This document shows, in pieces, positions 25,748-35,660 of a stretch of DNA of 64,000 nt. The stretch is from UBA3946 sp002385755. Lineage in GTDB: Bacteria > Bacillota_I > Bacilli_A > ML615J-28 > CAG-698. The position numbers and the translations under genes were made by a program. The DNA lies in the NCBI GenBank assembly GCA_050953085.1, contig JBMNLX010000003.1:246883-310882 (forward strand), in the 5' to 3' direction. Positions within the stretch are counted from its first letter, which is position 1. The number at the start of each line of letters is the position of its first letter. Under the pieces are notes generated by a model, which did not search any database, was not told the DNA's origin, and was given only the letters and a program-made list of their open reading frames with translations.

Positions 25748-26566
25748 CTATATCGCGAGCGCTCGTAAAACGGCATTCAAATACCGGGTTACGTCCCTCG
25801 TTTTATTAACTCTATCGCGCCAACTTCCGGACACGGGAAAGATCATGCCGTCGGCTTTAAGTTCGCCGAGATACCAGTTACCGTCCGGATGACGCCCGCG
25901 CGTTATCCATTCCCAAACATAAGCAAATTTTCTCTTATCGCTCGCATAAACCGCGATTAGTTTCACGGCTTCAAGAAGGTAAAAGGAACGGATATCGGCC
26001 AACTCGCCCGGGAGCGGGCGAAGCGGTTTGCTGTAGATATAATAAACGCCAGTTTCAAGAAGATATTCGCAATACGCTTCCGCCGCTTCGGGCGATAAGT
26101 GGTTTTTAAGCAACGCGACGAGATAAAACGAGGCCGGGTTTAAGATTCGTTCCCGCGCCTTTTTCCGGCCAAAGACGTTTTGGAAAGCAAGTTCGTATTC
26201 ATGGTAGTTGAATTTTCCTTCTTTAACGGCGGCCTCAATCACCTCCCGCCATTTTTCCCTGATCAGCCGCGCTTTCTCGGTTAAGCAATCGAAAAAAGCA
26301 AGCCATCCCGAAAACATGAGTTCGGAAAAAAGTTCCCAATTAATCACCTTTTCGACTCGGTCAGGGATTTTCGCCTCGCCCGAAAGACATTTATTAAGAT
26401 AATCCAAAGTTTTTCTAAGAAGCGGGCGGGAAGGATCCAACCCTAAAAAATACATCCTTTTTAACGCTTTCTCCGTGGTCACGTCGCGCCAGGAGGCGCC
26501 CATCCCGTGAAAATATCCGAACCCTCCGTCTGGATTTTGTAATGTTGCTAATTTATTGATATTCAT
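25748..26566 (-). CDS. Alpha/alpha-toroid protein (prenyltransferase/terpene-cyclase-like fold), unknown role
   Basis: A 272-aa cytoplasmic protein starting with 'LATLQNPDGGFGYFHGMGASW', a QW-like motif typical of alpha/alpha toroids. A second such motif is 'RHPDGNWYLGEL' near residue 227. Helical segments fill the rest. No membrane segment or catalytic DXDD is seen, so enzyme activity cannot be assigned. SD AAAGGAG precedes ATG 26566. A terminator separates it from lemA upstream. The DNA between its stop and the RACo relic is gene-free. Confidence 0.6.
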   Translation of the reverse strand: MNINKLATLQNPDGGFGYFHGMGASWRDVTTEKALKRMYFLGLDPSRPLLRKTLDYLNKCLSGEAKIPDRVEKVINWELFSELMFSGWLAFFDCLTEKARLIREKWREVIEAAVKEGKFNYHEYELAFQNVFGRKKARERILNPASFYLVALLKNHLSPEAAEAYCEYLLETGVYYIYSKPLRPLPGELADIRSFYLLEAVKLIAVYASDKRKFAYVWEWITRGRHPDGNWYLGELKADGMIFPVSGSWRDRVNKTRDVTRYLNAVLRALAI

Positions 26567-26587
26567 TTTCGCTCCTTTTAATTAAAA

Positions 26588-26613
26588 AAATAAGTGTTCA
26601 GTGACACTTATTT
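26588..26613 (-). terminator. Bidirectional-looking terminator after lemA
   Basis: Stem AAATAAGTGT/ACACTTATTT (26588-26597 and 26604-26613) flanked by A- and T-runs; it ends the lemA transcript. Confidence 0.8.
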
Positions 26614-26620
26614 TTGTTTT

Positions 26621-27283
26621 TTAGAAGAACACGTTTCTTGCCTGTTGTTTTACTTCCCGCGAAGCGGCAAAAGGAATCCGGGTCGTATAGCCCTTGCGCG
26701 CCGCGACGATCATCTTTGTCGGCCAGGTGTTCACGGCGTTATTCCACTCCATAACCGTGTCGTTATAGAGATCTCTTGCGGCGGTGATTTCTTTCTGAAG
26801 ATAGCTGTTTTGTTGCATTGCGTCGGCGATTACCTTATGGGTCTTCAGATCCGGGTAAGCCTCAAAAGCCACGTTAATCCGCGAATAAATGGAATCCAAT
26901 TCCTGCGAGACCTCGTTCCGCTCGGCGTCCGTGTGCTTGATTCCGCCCCGGTAAGCGGCTACCGACTTCATGACGTCTTTATCCAAGTCAATCGCTTTGC
27001 TTACCAAACCGGCCACATTCTGCAAAATCATTACCCGTTGCTCCAGGTAATTATCAATCTGCGAGGCGTTGTGTTGGATTTTTTGCTGCAGCCTGCGCAA
27101 ATAATTGCCGGCGCTGATCTTCATAATCAAAAAGATAAGTCCCGGGATAATCAATACCCATAATAAAATCTCAAAAATGAGCGATCCCGCGCCTACTTTA
27201 ATCGGTAATTGCTTGTGAATAACGTTGATGTCGCGTCCTTCCGGATTAACCGGCGATGTTAATTCGTCCAATTCGTTGGCCAT
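26621..27283 (-). CDS. lemA: LemA family protein
   Basis: A 220-aa protein with one transmembrane helix (about 34-54, 'LIFEILLWVLIIPGLIFLI') followed by the LemA four-helix domain ('YLRRLQQKIQHNASQIDNYL', 'AYPDLKTHKVIADAMQQ', 'LYNDTVMEWNNAVNTWPT'). LemA proteins are membrane-anchored and of unclear function. SD GGGAGG precedes the ATG. It starts 14 bp after the 617-aa membrane protein gene and forms a two-gene unit with it, an arrangement that suggests a joint complex. Confidence 0.9.
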   Translation of the reverse strand: MANELDELTSPVNPEGRDINVIHKQLPIKVGAGSLIFEILLWVLIIPGLIFLIMKISAGNYLRRLQQKIQHNASQIDNYLEQRVMILQNVAGLVSKAIDLDKDVMKSVAAYRGGIKHTDAERNEVSQELDSIYSRINVAFEAYPDLKTHKVIADAMQQNSYLQKEITAARDLYNDTVMEWNNAVNTWPTKMIVAARKGYTTRIPFAASREVKQQARNVFF

Positions 27284-27297
27284 AAAATCCTCCCTTT

Positions 27298-29151
27298 TTA
27301 TTTTATTTGATATAAAATCTCGTTTAGTCTTTCGTCCGTTTGATCATCGTATGGTTTCGCTAAGATAAAGGCTAACAATGACTTTCTTAATATAAAAGCG
27401 CTTGCGGAGGCGGCGTGCGTTTCAATAAACTTCCGCCAATTGTCGTTATTTTGTTTATTGTTAATGAATTCCCGGCGGCTGACGCCCTCGGTTTTCTTGA
27501 TGACCACCCGGGAAGCCTTTTTCACCGGCAAGTATTCGACCCAATGCACGGGCACACTGTGATAATGACCGTCGCCGCCGAGGACCCTAACATAATCGGT
27601 GCGGGGTATCCCCTCATAGCCATGAGCGGTTACCTCGAGAACATCGTAATCCTTGCCCGCCGCGATAACGTTGGTTTTAAGAATATTCCGCGTCACCGAT
27701 TTCTCATGTTTAAATTGCGATTCGCTGAAATAATTGACTGTCGCCTCGTGTTCCCAGCAACTAACGTTAAACTTATCATAATAATCTTCGTCATAGATAA
27801 ATTCCCGCGGCCGGTATTGCTGGTACAAGGGGATCGCCAAGATCGGGGCTAAGGAGAAATATAAAATCTGAAAAAAATCATTGTTATAGGCGCAAAATTT
27901 TTTCCGCGCCGACGCCAAATCATAATCGACGTAAAGCGAGGGGTCCTGCGACACATCAATTTTCTTAAGGTGTTTCGAGAAAACAAAATTAAGATATTTT
28001 CTTTTATGCAAAGACCAGCAGGAGCTATATTTTTCGGTTTTATCCTTCAATAATTTTATGATTTCCGTTTGCGCGAGCGGGGTGAAAAGCAAGCGAAATT
28101 GAACCTCGTTATCGCGATCCAAAGCGTTAAACAACGCTTCGAATTCCGTATTGGCAAGCGGAGTAAACTCGCTGTTATCCTTAATCGCGTCCCTGGCCTT
28201 TTTTTCGATTTCTCTTTCTTTTCTCGAGATGAGATTTTCAATTTGCCTATCGTTCAGGCCGCTTAAGTCGGGCGGGTCGCTGTTGAACGATAAATCGCCG
28301 GCGGCGTCATTGGCGTAAAGGATAAAGGATTCCGTCGAGTAAAGGGGATATGGCTTGGTTAGCGTCGCGGAAAGAGTTTGCATTCTCGTCTCCGTCACCG
28401 TCTTGCCGTCAACGATTCGGCTGACGGTCCAGCTGATTATTTTCGTTCCGCGATAGGTTTTAGTTCCCATCCGGAAATTTAAAATCCGGGCCAGCAAAAA
28501 GGGATTGTTAAGTATTTCGCCGCTTTGAATGAACAATACTGATTTGTTTTTATCTGCATTGCCCGGCAAACCGTATTTTTTAGCCAAATAAGCGAATTTC
28601 CGGTAATCAAAATACGGATCGAGTTTAACTAACGGCATTGTTTTTTGAATAATGGCGGCCGTCATTGACCAATCATATAATTCATTGAGCGGACGCATTT
28701 GTTCCCAAGCCGTCGCATATAAACTGTCCAGTTTTTCTTTTGTTTCCGAAAGCAGGTTATTCAAATTTTTAATAACCTTATTTAATTTAAGAACGATAAT
28801 CAATATCAAGCCGACACCGCCAGCAAGCGCGATTATCCCGGTTATCAACCGCGCTGGCGCTTTCTCATCAGTAAAAGAATATATGAGCGCGACGCCGGCA
28901 ATCAACAGAAGAACGGTCAAAACGATTAAAAAAACTTTCAGACCGGTTTGAGTCCGATGCTTTTTTTCGAGACGTTTGATCTCTTTTTCCTTTTTTCTTA
29001 TTTTTTTTACGACTTGAGCGTTCTCGCTCTCGTTAACACCAGATTCTTTGACCAAATCTTCAAAATATTCGCTTGTGTTTTTGGCGTGTTCGTTCCGATA
29101 TTGTTTTTTAAACATATCGAGCGGCTCATAAATATAATCCGTTGATTGCAT
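27298..29151 (-). CDS. LemA-partner membrane protein, unknown function
   Basis: A 617-aa protein. Residues about 40-70 are a basic coiled coil ('KKIRKKEKEIKRLEKKHR'), residues about 72-92 and 101-122 two transmembrane helices, residues about 123-150 another coiled coil, and the remaining about 460 residues a mainly cytoplasmic domain with a hydrophobic patch at about 430-450. I do not recognise the domain; similar large proteins sit beside lemA in Mollicutes-like genomes as far as I recall, which would suit a shared complex. SD AGGGACGGTGA lies before ATG 29151. Confidence 0.6.
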   Translation of the reverse strand: MQSTDYIYEPLDMFKKQYRNEHAKNTSEYFEDLVKESGVNESENAQVVKKIRKKEKEIKRLEKKHRTQTGLKVFLIVLTVLLLIAGVALIYSFTDEKAPARLITGIIALAGGVGLILIIVLKLNKVIKNLNNLLSETKEKLDSLYATAWEQMRPLNELYDWSMTAAIIQKTMPLVKLDPYFDYRKFAYLAKKYGLPGNADKNKSVLFIQSGEILNNPFLLARILNFRMGTKTYRGTKIISWTVSRIVDGKTVTETRMQTLSATLTKPYPLYSTESFILYANDAAGDLSFNSDPPDLSGLNDRQIENLISRKEREIEKKARDAIKDNSEFTPLANTEFEALFNALDRDNEVQFRLLFTPLAQTEIIKLLKDKTEKYSSCWSLHKRKYLNFVFSKHLKKIDVSQDPSLYVDYDLASARKKFCAYNNDFFQILYFSLAPILAIPLYQQYRPREFIYDEDYYDKFNVSCWEHEATVNYFSESQFKHEKSVTRNILKTNVIAAGKDYDVLEVTAHGYEGIPRTDYVRVLGGDGHYHSVPVHWVEYLPVKKASRVVIKKTEGVSRREFINNKQNNDNWRKFIETHAASASAFILRKSLLAFILAKPYDDQTDERLNEILYQIK

Positions 29152-29169
29152 ATCGTCACCGTCCCTTAT

Positions 29170-29198
29170 ATTATAACATTATCGGCCGCCCCCGGCAA
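29170..29198 (-). promoter_or_regulatory. Predicted promoter of the lemA operon
   Basis: TTGCCG (complement 29193-29198), 17-bp spacer, TATAAT (complement 29170-29175). It overlaps a G+C-rich hairpin at about 29180-29219 that may end the upstream lipoprotein transcript. Confidence 0.55.
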
Positions 29199-29252
29199 TA
29201 AAAATCCCATGCCCGGCGGCGATTTTCCAAAAAGCTTTTATCGAATAGGTCA

Positions 29253-32200
29253 TCAACCGTAGCTTTCAATTTCGGCCGGACCGGCCCAGGCCACGCCGTA
29301 GTTTTCTCGCGGAGCGCCAATGTGAAGATAAATCGTGAGCGCGAAACAACTATAAAAAGCCTCATCTCCCACCATTGATATGCCGGGATGAATCCGGATT
29401 TCGGTAAGGCTGGAACAATCTTTGAACGCATACGCGCCGATGGCGGTAATTTTTTCGGTATCGAATGTCGTGATTCTCTTACATCCGGAAAAGGCCGAGC
29501 TCCCAATATCGCCCGTGAATTTTATCCGGGAAAACTCCGAAAGATTCCGGCAATTGAAAAAAGCGGAAGGCGATACTCGCAAATATGAGTCATAATCTTT
29601 TTCCACCTTTTCAAGAGAAACGCACCCGGAAAAAGTGCCTGCTTGAATACGGTCGACGCCGGCGGGAAGTTTGATGTAACTAATTGACGCGCAATTCATG
29701 AAAGCGGAGTCGCCAATGTAATTTACCGTTTCCGGAATCGATACCCCGGGAAGCGCCGCGCAATCGGAAAACATCCCGAAGGGGATTTCAAGTATACCGG
29801 CGGGCAACCGCGGGCTAGTTAAAACGACGCAGCCGGAGAAAAGAGAGGAGCCGAGAATTTCGATGCTGTCGGGTAAGTAAATCTCCGACAGCGAGGTACA
29901 GTTTCGAAAGGCGGAGTGCCCTAATTCTTTAAGACCTTCATTTAATTGAACGTTAACGAGATTTACGCATTTCTCGAACGCCGACATGCCGATAACGCTC
30001 ACTGACGCCGGAACGGTTACCGTCTTGATTGTTTGGTTTTCAAAAAACGCTTCGTTACCGATGCTCGTCACCGGATAATTCCCGATGGTCTCGGGAATCG
30101 CGAGGTCCTCTTCCGATCCTTGATAACCCAAAATACATATCTCTCCGTCAATGATAACGCAATAGAAGTCATCTTCATAAAACAGCTCGGTGCCAATCGG
30201 GAAAAGATAATTTGAACCTTTAAATTCCCGATTCGTAAGATTTCAAACTGTCTGCGGGAACCAAAAGAATGGTATGCCGGGGAACAATATTAACGCCTAA
30301 TTCCGGGACGGTTTCGGAACGGAAAATAAGCAACTTAAGCCCTTCGCATTCTCTAAAAACTTGATTATCTATGGACTCAATCGTCCCCGGAAATTCTATC
30401 ACGGACAAAGCGCAATTATAAAACGCTTTTTCCTCAATCATTTTAAGATTTCCGGGAAAGTTCACGAGACTAAGATTTACGCAATCGTAAAACGCCTTCT
30501 CGCGAATATACTCTAAATTACCGTTTTCCGGGAAAGTAACCGCCGTCAAGGAAGAGCAACCCAGAAACGCTTCCCTGCCGACGATAGTAAGCGACTCCGG
30601 GAAAACCAACTCGGCGAGAGATGAGCATCCCATGAATGCCTGCGTCCCGATTATCTCCAACGATTCGGAGAAAACCACCGTTTCCAATTCGGTAAATTCC
30701 TTTACGGCCCAGGAATCAATATAGGTGACCGGCAGACCGCGATATTCGCCGGGGAACACAATACGTTTGGTTTTAGTTTTATCGCCGGACTTTATCTCCG
30801 CAACTCTTAAAGAACCGTCCCGCTCGGTAAATACCATGTAATAATTATTTAAAGTGTTAAGGTAAATTTGCTCGACGTTGGAATTCATTTCGTTTTCGCC
30901 GCCGACGGCCTCGATCTCGACAGTCATATTAACATCAACCAGCGGTAAACGATATTCCTCGTCCGTCAACTGAATCCAATCACCGTCGTCAACGCGGAGA
31001 CGGTATCGCGATTGACCAGCTATCTCGCTCCAGAAAAGCAAGTCCTCGCTTAATTCTAATATTGGTTTCTTCAGTTTCGTAAAGGAATAAGTCGCCGCTT
31101 CCGAATCATAATAGAAGATTTCGGGTTTTTCTGAGAATTCCGGCGCGACAGCCTTAACGGAAAAGACGTGATCGCCGGAAGCCAAACTCGCGCATTCAAA
31201 TAGCGCCTCGAAAGACAACCCGCAATCGACCCCGTCAAGCTTCATCTCGTATCCGGCGGCTTCGTCAATATCTTCCCACGTTAAATTAAACCCGTCGATA
31301 ATCGGCCGCGGCGCGGGAAGTTTTATTTTCTTAATTGTTATCGCTTCGCTCGGGCGCGATTCATGACGCGTGGAATCGCCTTGCGCCTTAATCACAATCT
31401 CGTTAATGCCGAAATTTATTTCATTGAGCAAAAGCTTATACATATTTAATATCGTTTCCTTCTTCTTTTTGCCGTTAATTATAATTTCGTATTCTATCGC
31501 CTCACCCTCCCAACTTATCGTAAGATACGGCTCATTATAAACATAATCGACATTGACGGGGGTCGGCCATATCGAAAACTCTTTATATTCCGTGTATTCC
31601 GATTGCAAGCCGGAACCGAAATCAGTTTTAATCCTTACTAGATTGGGTGTCGATGTTGAAAGAGGACCGTCGTAGAAAGGCTCGGAGGTTTCGCTTTCGA
31701 CGCCGTTTATCTCGATAATGTACGCCGCCGCCTCCGGCACAGTGTCCCAGACTAGTATGCCGTCTTCAACCGTGAGATTTTCCGGCGCTTTCGCTTCCAA
31801 AATATAATGATAAAAATAAGGCAGCGAATCAAGATAATCCTTTCCGTCGCCGACGCTCGTCAATTCAATGTAATAATTCCCGACAAGCGGCGGGTCAAAA
31901 CGGAACGAGGTCTCCGCGGTCCTCGCCGTAAAGACGCCGTGTACTTGAATCTCATATTCCGTGGCGTTCGGCACCGCGTCCCAGGTTAAAACGTGATTGC
32001 CGTAGCGGACGTTTTTCGGCTGAGACAGATATATTTTTAAATAATTGTTATATAAAAATGGCGCGCTCGGGGGCGAGTCGTGATTCAAATCCGGATTCGC
32101 AAGCGCCTTGACTTGTAATTCATATTCTCCCTTTTCCAATGCGCTCAGGTCAAATGAGTTTTCGGCGACAATCCCCGCTTCATCCCCGTCGATATAAACG

Positions 32201-32793
32201 GCGTAGGCGACCGCGCCTTTAACCGCGCTCCAGGTCAAAACATTTTCTTGAACCTTAAGCCCGCTCGGCGCGGGGAGGGTCACAAGATCCCATTTCGCGT
32301 AAAGCGTCAAATCCGACGTCACCGGAACAGATAAATCATAAAGTTCTTCGTCATCAAGCCGTAAACACCATCCGACAAAAACATACCCGTCGCGAACCGG
32401 CTTCGGAGGGGTCATCAGGCTGGCGCCTTCTTTAACGGTATAGGTTATAACTTCATCGCCGATACCGGTCACGTAATTGACCTTGTATCTTAACGCGTCG
32501 ACGATGTTAACAAAAAAATGCGCCGTGAACCCGCGGTAACGAACCGCGATTCTATGCGTCCCGGGCGTTTCCAATAATAATTGGTCCGCTGTCGACACCA
32601 TTTCGGCGGTAATTTTCACCCGTTCTTTTTGCCCGCCGGATTTGGTAACAATCAAAGCAACGTCGTTCCAATCAAAGTCGCCAACCAAATACTGCTCCGA
32701 TAGAGCGGACGCGTCAACCTCGACGGAACTGATCATTACTTCGCAACCGCAAAGCAACATACACAATACTATAAACAATATTAATCTTTTCAT
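29253..32793 (-). pseudogene. BspA-type LRR surface lipoprotein, interrupted by a frameshift
   Basis: Two minus-strand frames form one gene. The first (32793-30220) has a lipoprotein signal ('VLCMLLCGC'), a Big-like domain, an InlB-type B-repeat ('GYVFVGWCLRLDDEELYDL', 'LYAKW'), about five fibronectin-III-like domains with 'VLTWSAVKGAVAYAVYIDG' patterns, and the first LRR_5 block. It stops at TAA shortly after 'VPADSLKSY'. Shifting frame near 30225-30232 restores 'EFKGSNYLFPIGTELFYEDD' and a second LRR_5 block to the normal BspA-style end at 29253. An intact protein would have about 1,180 residues. BspA-like proteins mediate adhesion. The single indel may be a mutation, phase variation or an assembly error. 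Confidence 0.75.
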
Positions 32794-32841
32794 GTTGCTT
32801 CCCCCTTCTTATCGAAAAACGGAAAGAAATTTTCTAATTGT

Positions 32842-32870
32842 AATATAATATAAAGATGTGGATTTGTCAA
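32842..32870 (-). promoter_or_regulatory. Strong predicted promoter of the BspA-like gene
   Basis: TTGACA (complement 32865-32870), 17-bp spacer, TATATT (complement 32842-32847); SD AAGGGGG lies before ATG 32793. Confidence 0.75.
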
Positions 32871-33007
32871 TCATCCGTCCCGCGCATGCAAAAAACATTG
32901 ATCAGATAAGAAAACAATCCGTCTTAATAACCCGCCGCTTCTCTTAAAAAAAGACTGCGAAACGAAATTTTTCCAGTCTCTTTTTACTTAATATGTTTAG
33001 GGATATT

Positions 33008-33694
33008 TTATTTGCCGAACCATTTCCATACATGCCAAAACTCAAAACTGCCCGCGACGATTGCCGAAACGACATAAGCCGCCGCGAACAAAGACAAAAA
33101 CACGATCCCGCTATATAAGGCTATTTTTTTGTATTTGTCATTATTCAACGAGGAGATAACGTTATTCCCGCCATATTTTTCCGAGAGCAGCGACTTCTGC
33201 CACATAATCGAAGCCCGGACCACTTTATTAATATAAATTAGATATAGCATAGAAAAACCGAACAAAAAGCAAGCCAACGCGAAAAATGCCAAGCCGTATA
33301 GAAAATTAAGCGGAATAATCAACTGAGGAATGAAAGAAAGATTTTTCAGGGCAAGATTCAAATAGACGCCGATCGCGGTGCTGACGAGCGCGCCCGCCAT
33401 AAGCGCTACGAACACCCCGTATAACAAAATCATTAAGGGGATCAGAAATATATCTTGAAGGGTCAATCCCAAGATGATAACCGACTTTTGTTTGGGTTTC
33501 TCGTAATTTTGCGCGTAATCCTTGATCATTTGTTTAATGTCGCCCAATTCGCGGGAGATCTCCTCTTCCGTTTTTCCTTTCGCTAGCTCGATTAAAAAAT
33601 GATTTTCATAATCTTTGATGATGTCCGCGTAATCTTCGATGCCATATCTTATTAAACCCGCGGATAAAGTCTTAAGAAACGTCTTCTTATCCAT
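33008..33694 (-). CDS. DUF1700/HAAS-type membrane protein, PadR partner
   Basis: A 228-aa protein. The N-terminal cytoplasmic HAAS-like helical domain (about 1-65, 'DYENHFLIELAKGKTEEEIS', 'ELGDIKQMIKDYA') is followed by four transmembrane helices (about 75-105, 115-150 and 190-215). DUF1700 proteins are nearly always encoded beside a PadR regulator, as here: its ATG follows the padR stop directly, with SD GGAGGT inside padR. It may sense envelope stress or modulate PadR; this is not established. Confidence 0.8.
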   Translation of the reverse strand: MDKKTFLKTLSAGLIRYGIEDYADIIKDYENHFLIELAKGKTEEEISRELGDIKQMIKDYAQNYEKPKQKSVIILGLTLQDIFLIPLMILLYGVFVALMAGALVSTAIGVYLNLALKNLSFIPQLIIPLNFLYGLAFFALACFLFGFSMLYLIYINKVVRASIMWQKSLLSEKYGGNNVISSLNNDKYKKIALYSGIVFLSLFAAAYVVSAIVAGSFEFWHVWKWFGK

Positions 33695-34006
33695 TTATTT
33701 GACCTCCAATATTTCCATAGTTTTATTAACGAAATTTAACCATTCATTCTTGACCTCGATATACTTTTCCCTGCCGCTTTGGGTAATCCGGTAGTATTTG
33801 CGCGCGGGGCCGCCGCTCGCTTCCGATAAATAAGTGGTGACGTAACCTTCGTTTTTTAACTTCCGTAAAATCGGGTAGACCGTGCCCGCGGAAATACTGA
33901 TTTTTTTACTGATCGTATCCGATATATCATACCCGTATTGATCGGCGCGATTCAGCATCGATAACACCAACAAATCCAAAACGCCTTTTTTGAATTGAAC
34001 GTTCAT
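33695..34006 (-). CDS. PadR-family transcriptional regulator
   Basis: A 103-aa winged-helix repressor: 'KKGVLDLLVLSMLNRADQYGYDIS', 'SAGTVYPILRKLKNEGYVTTYL' (recognition helix and start of the wing), 'GGPARKYYRITQSG', then a C-terminal dimer helix. It overlaps the upstream SDR gene by 4 bp (ATGA) and sits in a five-gene operon. It probably autoregulates the operon promoter at 36407-36435, where palindromic ACTAGT-containing sequence lies just downstream. Confidence 0.92.
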   Translation of the reverse strand: MNVQFKKGVLDLLVLSMLNRADQYGYDISDTISKKISISAGTVYPILRKLKNEGYVTTYLSEASGGPARKYYRITQSGREKYIEVKNEWLNFVNKTMEILEVK

Positions 34007-34821
34007 AATTTCACCTCTTCAAGAGCTTTCTCTTTTATCTCGAGCCACTTTTTTTGCGAGTGGCTGAACCGCTTATATAATATCCTCGCCACGGTTTGTC
34101 GGGAAAACAGACGCGCCAAGATTCGCAGGCAATTATTGAAGAAGCCCGGGAAATACTCCGCCTTCCCTTTAAGCATGCGATCGAGCGACTTTCGACATAT
34201 CTTATCCATTTTGTTTGTGGTCAACCGCCCAAACAACCCCTGGGCTTTAATCGCTTTGACTATCTCATCCGTTGTGGCGAGCCCTCCCGGACACAACGCC
34301 ATAACCTTTATTCCCTCGCTTTTTAATTCCTCGCGCAATGATAAGGATAAATCGTATAAATAGCGCTTCGAGGCGGAATACGTGGCTTTTAAGGGGATTG
34401 AGAATTGGGACGCGAGGCTCGACGCAAACAAGATTGCTAAATCATCCGCGCGGCGTTTGATTATCTCATATGTCATTTTCGTGGTCGCTTCGACATTGAT
34501 CCTCACGATATCGATAATCTCGCTTTCTTGCCTTAAAGTAAACCCGCCCTCGCGATCAATCCCGGCGATATTCAGCAACATATTGAAGCGATACCCGCGC
34601 CCGTCAATGTAATTCATTAACTCCTCAAATTCGCGCGAATCCGTTAGGTCGGCGCGGAAACTGTCAACGTTAATATTGAATTGACGCGAAAGGCCGCTTT
34701 TTAGCTGCTCCAATTTCTTCTCACAAATATCGGTTAGAAACAAATCATAACCTCTTCGAGCGCATTCCCACGCCATCGCCCGGCCTAAGCCGCCGGCGGC
34801 GCCGGTAATCAACGCCGTCAT
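34003..34821 (-). CDS. SDR-family oxidoreductase (first of a pair)
   Basis: A 272-aa short-chain dehydrogenase with 'LITGAAGGLGRAMA', 'NIAG', catalytic Ser in 'LFASSLASQFSIPL' and 'YSASKRYLY' (YxxxK). 'LCPGG' is the PG motif after the active site. A C-terminal hydrophobic/basic segment ('NCLRILARLFSRQT') may be membrane-associated, as in DltE-like reductases acting on lipids. The start ATG 34821 follows GGGGAGGTGAT and overlaps the stop of the preceding SDR gene by 1 bp. Confidence 0.85.
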   Translation of the reverse strand: MTALITGAAGGLGRAMAWECARRGYDLFLTDICEKKLEQLKSGLSRQFNINVDSFRADLTDSREFEELMNYIDGRGYRFNMLLNIAGIDREGGFTLRQESEIIDIVRINVEATTKMTYEIIKRRADDLAILFASSLASQFSIPLKATYSASKRYLYDLSLSLREELKSEGIKVMALCPGGLATTDEIVKAIKAQGLFGRLTTNKMDKICRKSLDRMLKGKAEYFPGFFNNCLRILARLFSRQTVARILYKRFSHSQKKWLEIKEKALEEVKL

Positions 34822-35660
34822 TATATCACCTCCCCGTAATCGATCCCGCAAAGTTTCTCGCTTAACGCGAACAACTTCTCTCTCTGGTCTCGTTTATCGG
34901 CTTCTCTGTTATACTTTTTGGGGGAAGAGTTTTTAAAATAAACGCCGGCTGGCTTATTCATGAGCAAATAAAGATATGTTTCCGCGGGAACGCAAGGCGG
35001 GTCGCCCCAGCGTTTGCGGGCGTTCCAAAACAACTTAACGATCCCGCCGGTATCCTTTGATCCTATTTCCGTGTTAACGAGACCCGGATCAACGGCATAG
35101 CATTTAATATTTCTATTTTTTAACCGTTCGTTTAGCGATATCGCTGTCATGACGTTGCATAACTTAGATTGCTTATAAGCGAATAACGGTCGGTATCGCT
35201 TTTGATACATGATGTCCCGCCAATTTATCCGCATGCATTTATGCGATTTGCTGCTCGTGAATATAATCACGCCGTCATTAAGCATATCGATGAAATAATG
35301 CGCGAACAAGAAGCCGGCCAAATGATTAACTGCAAATTGATATTCATAACCGTCGGGGGTGACGGCAAACCAATCGCGCACGCAACCGGCGTTATTAATC
35401 AAAGCGATTAGTTTGCCTTGATCCTTACTTAAAAAATCTTTTATTGCTTTCGCCACCGCGCGGGTTTCGCTTTGACTTTCAAGACGCGCCGTGAAATATG
35501 CTAACCTCTCCTTAGCGTTCAAACGCTCGATTATACTATTCGCCTTCGCCTGATCTCGGGCAACGCCGATAACATAATAATCCTTCTCAAGCAGTTTCTC
35601 TACGATCGCAAGACCAATTCCCGACGTCGCCCCCGTTACGATGACCCATTGTTTATGCAT
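34821..35660 (-). CDS. SDR-family oxidoreductase (second of a pair, retinol-dehydrogenase-like)
   Basis: A 279-aa SDR with 'IVTGATSGIGLAIVEKL', 'NNAG', 'FTSSKSHK' (catalytic Ser) and 'YKQSKLCNV' (YxxxK), resembling the retinol dehydrogenase/protochlorophyllide-reductase-like subgroup acting on hydrophobic substrates. ATG 35660 has GGAGGAG upstream. It overlaps the preceding membrane-protein gene by 8 bp. Substrate unknown; co-operonic membrane proteins suggest lipid metabolism. Confidence 0.82.
   Translation of the reverse strand: MHKQWVIVTGATSGIGLAIVEKLLEKDYYVIGVARDQAKANSIIERLNAKERLAYFTARLESQSETRAVAKAIKDFLSKDQGKLIALINNAGCVRDWFAVTPDGYEYQFAVNHLAGFLFAHYFIDMLNDGVIIFTSSKSHKCMRINWRDIMYQKRYRPLFAYKQSKLCNVMTAISLNERLKNRNIKCYAVDPGLVNTEIGSKDTGGIVKLFWNARKRWGDPPCVPAETYLYLLMNKPAGVYFKNSSPKKYNREADKRDQREKLFALSEKLCGIDYGEVI

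Noticed and set aside
29171..29506. 111-aa minus-strand open frame at the end of the BspA-like gene
   Set aside because: It overlaps the true LRR frame, has no SD and no family resemblance.
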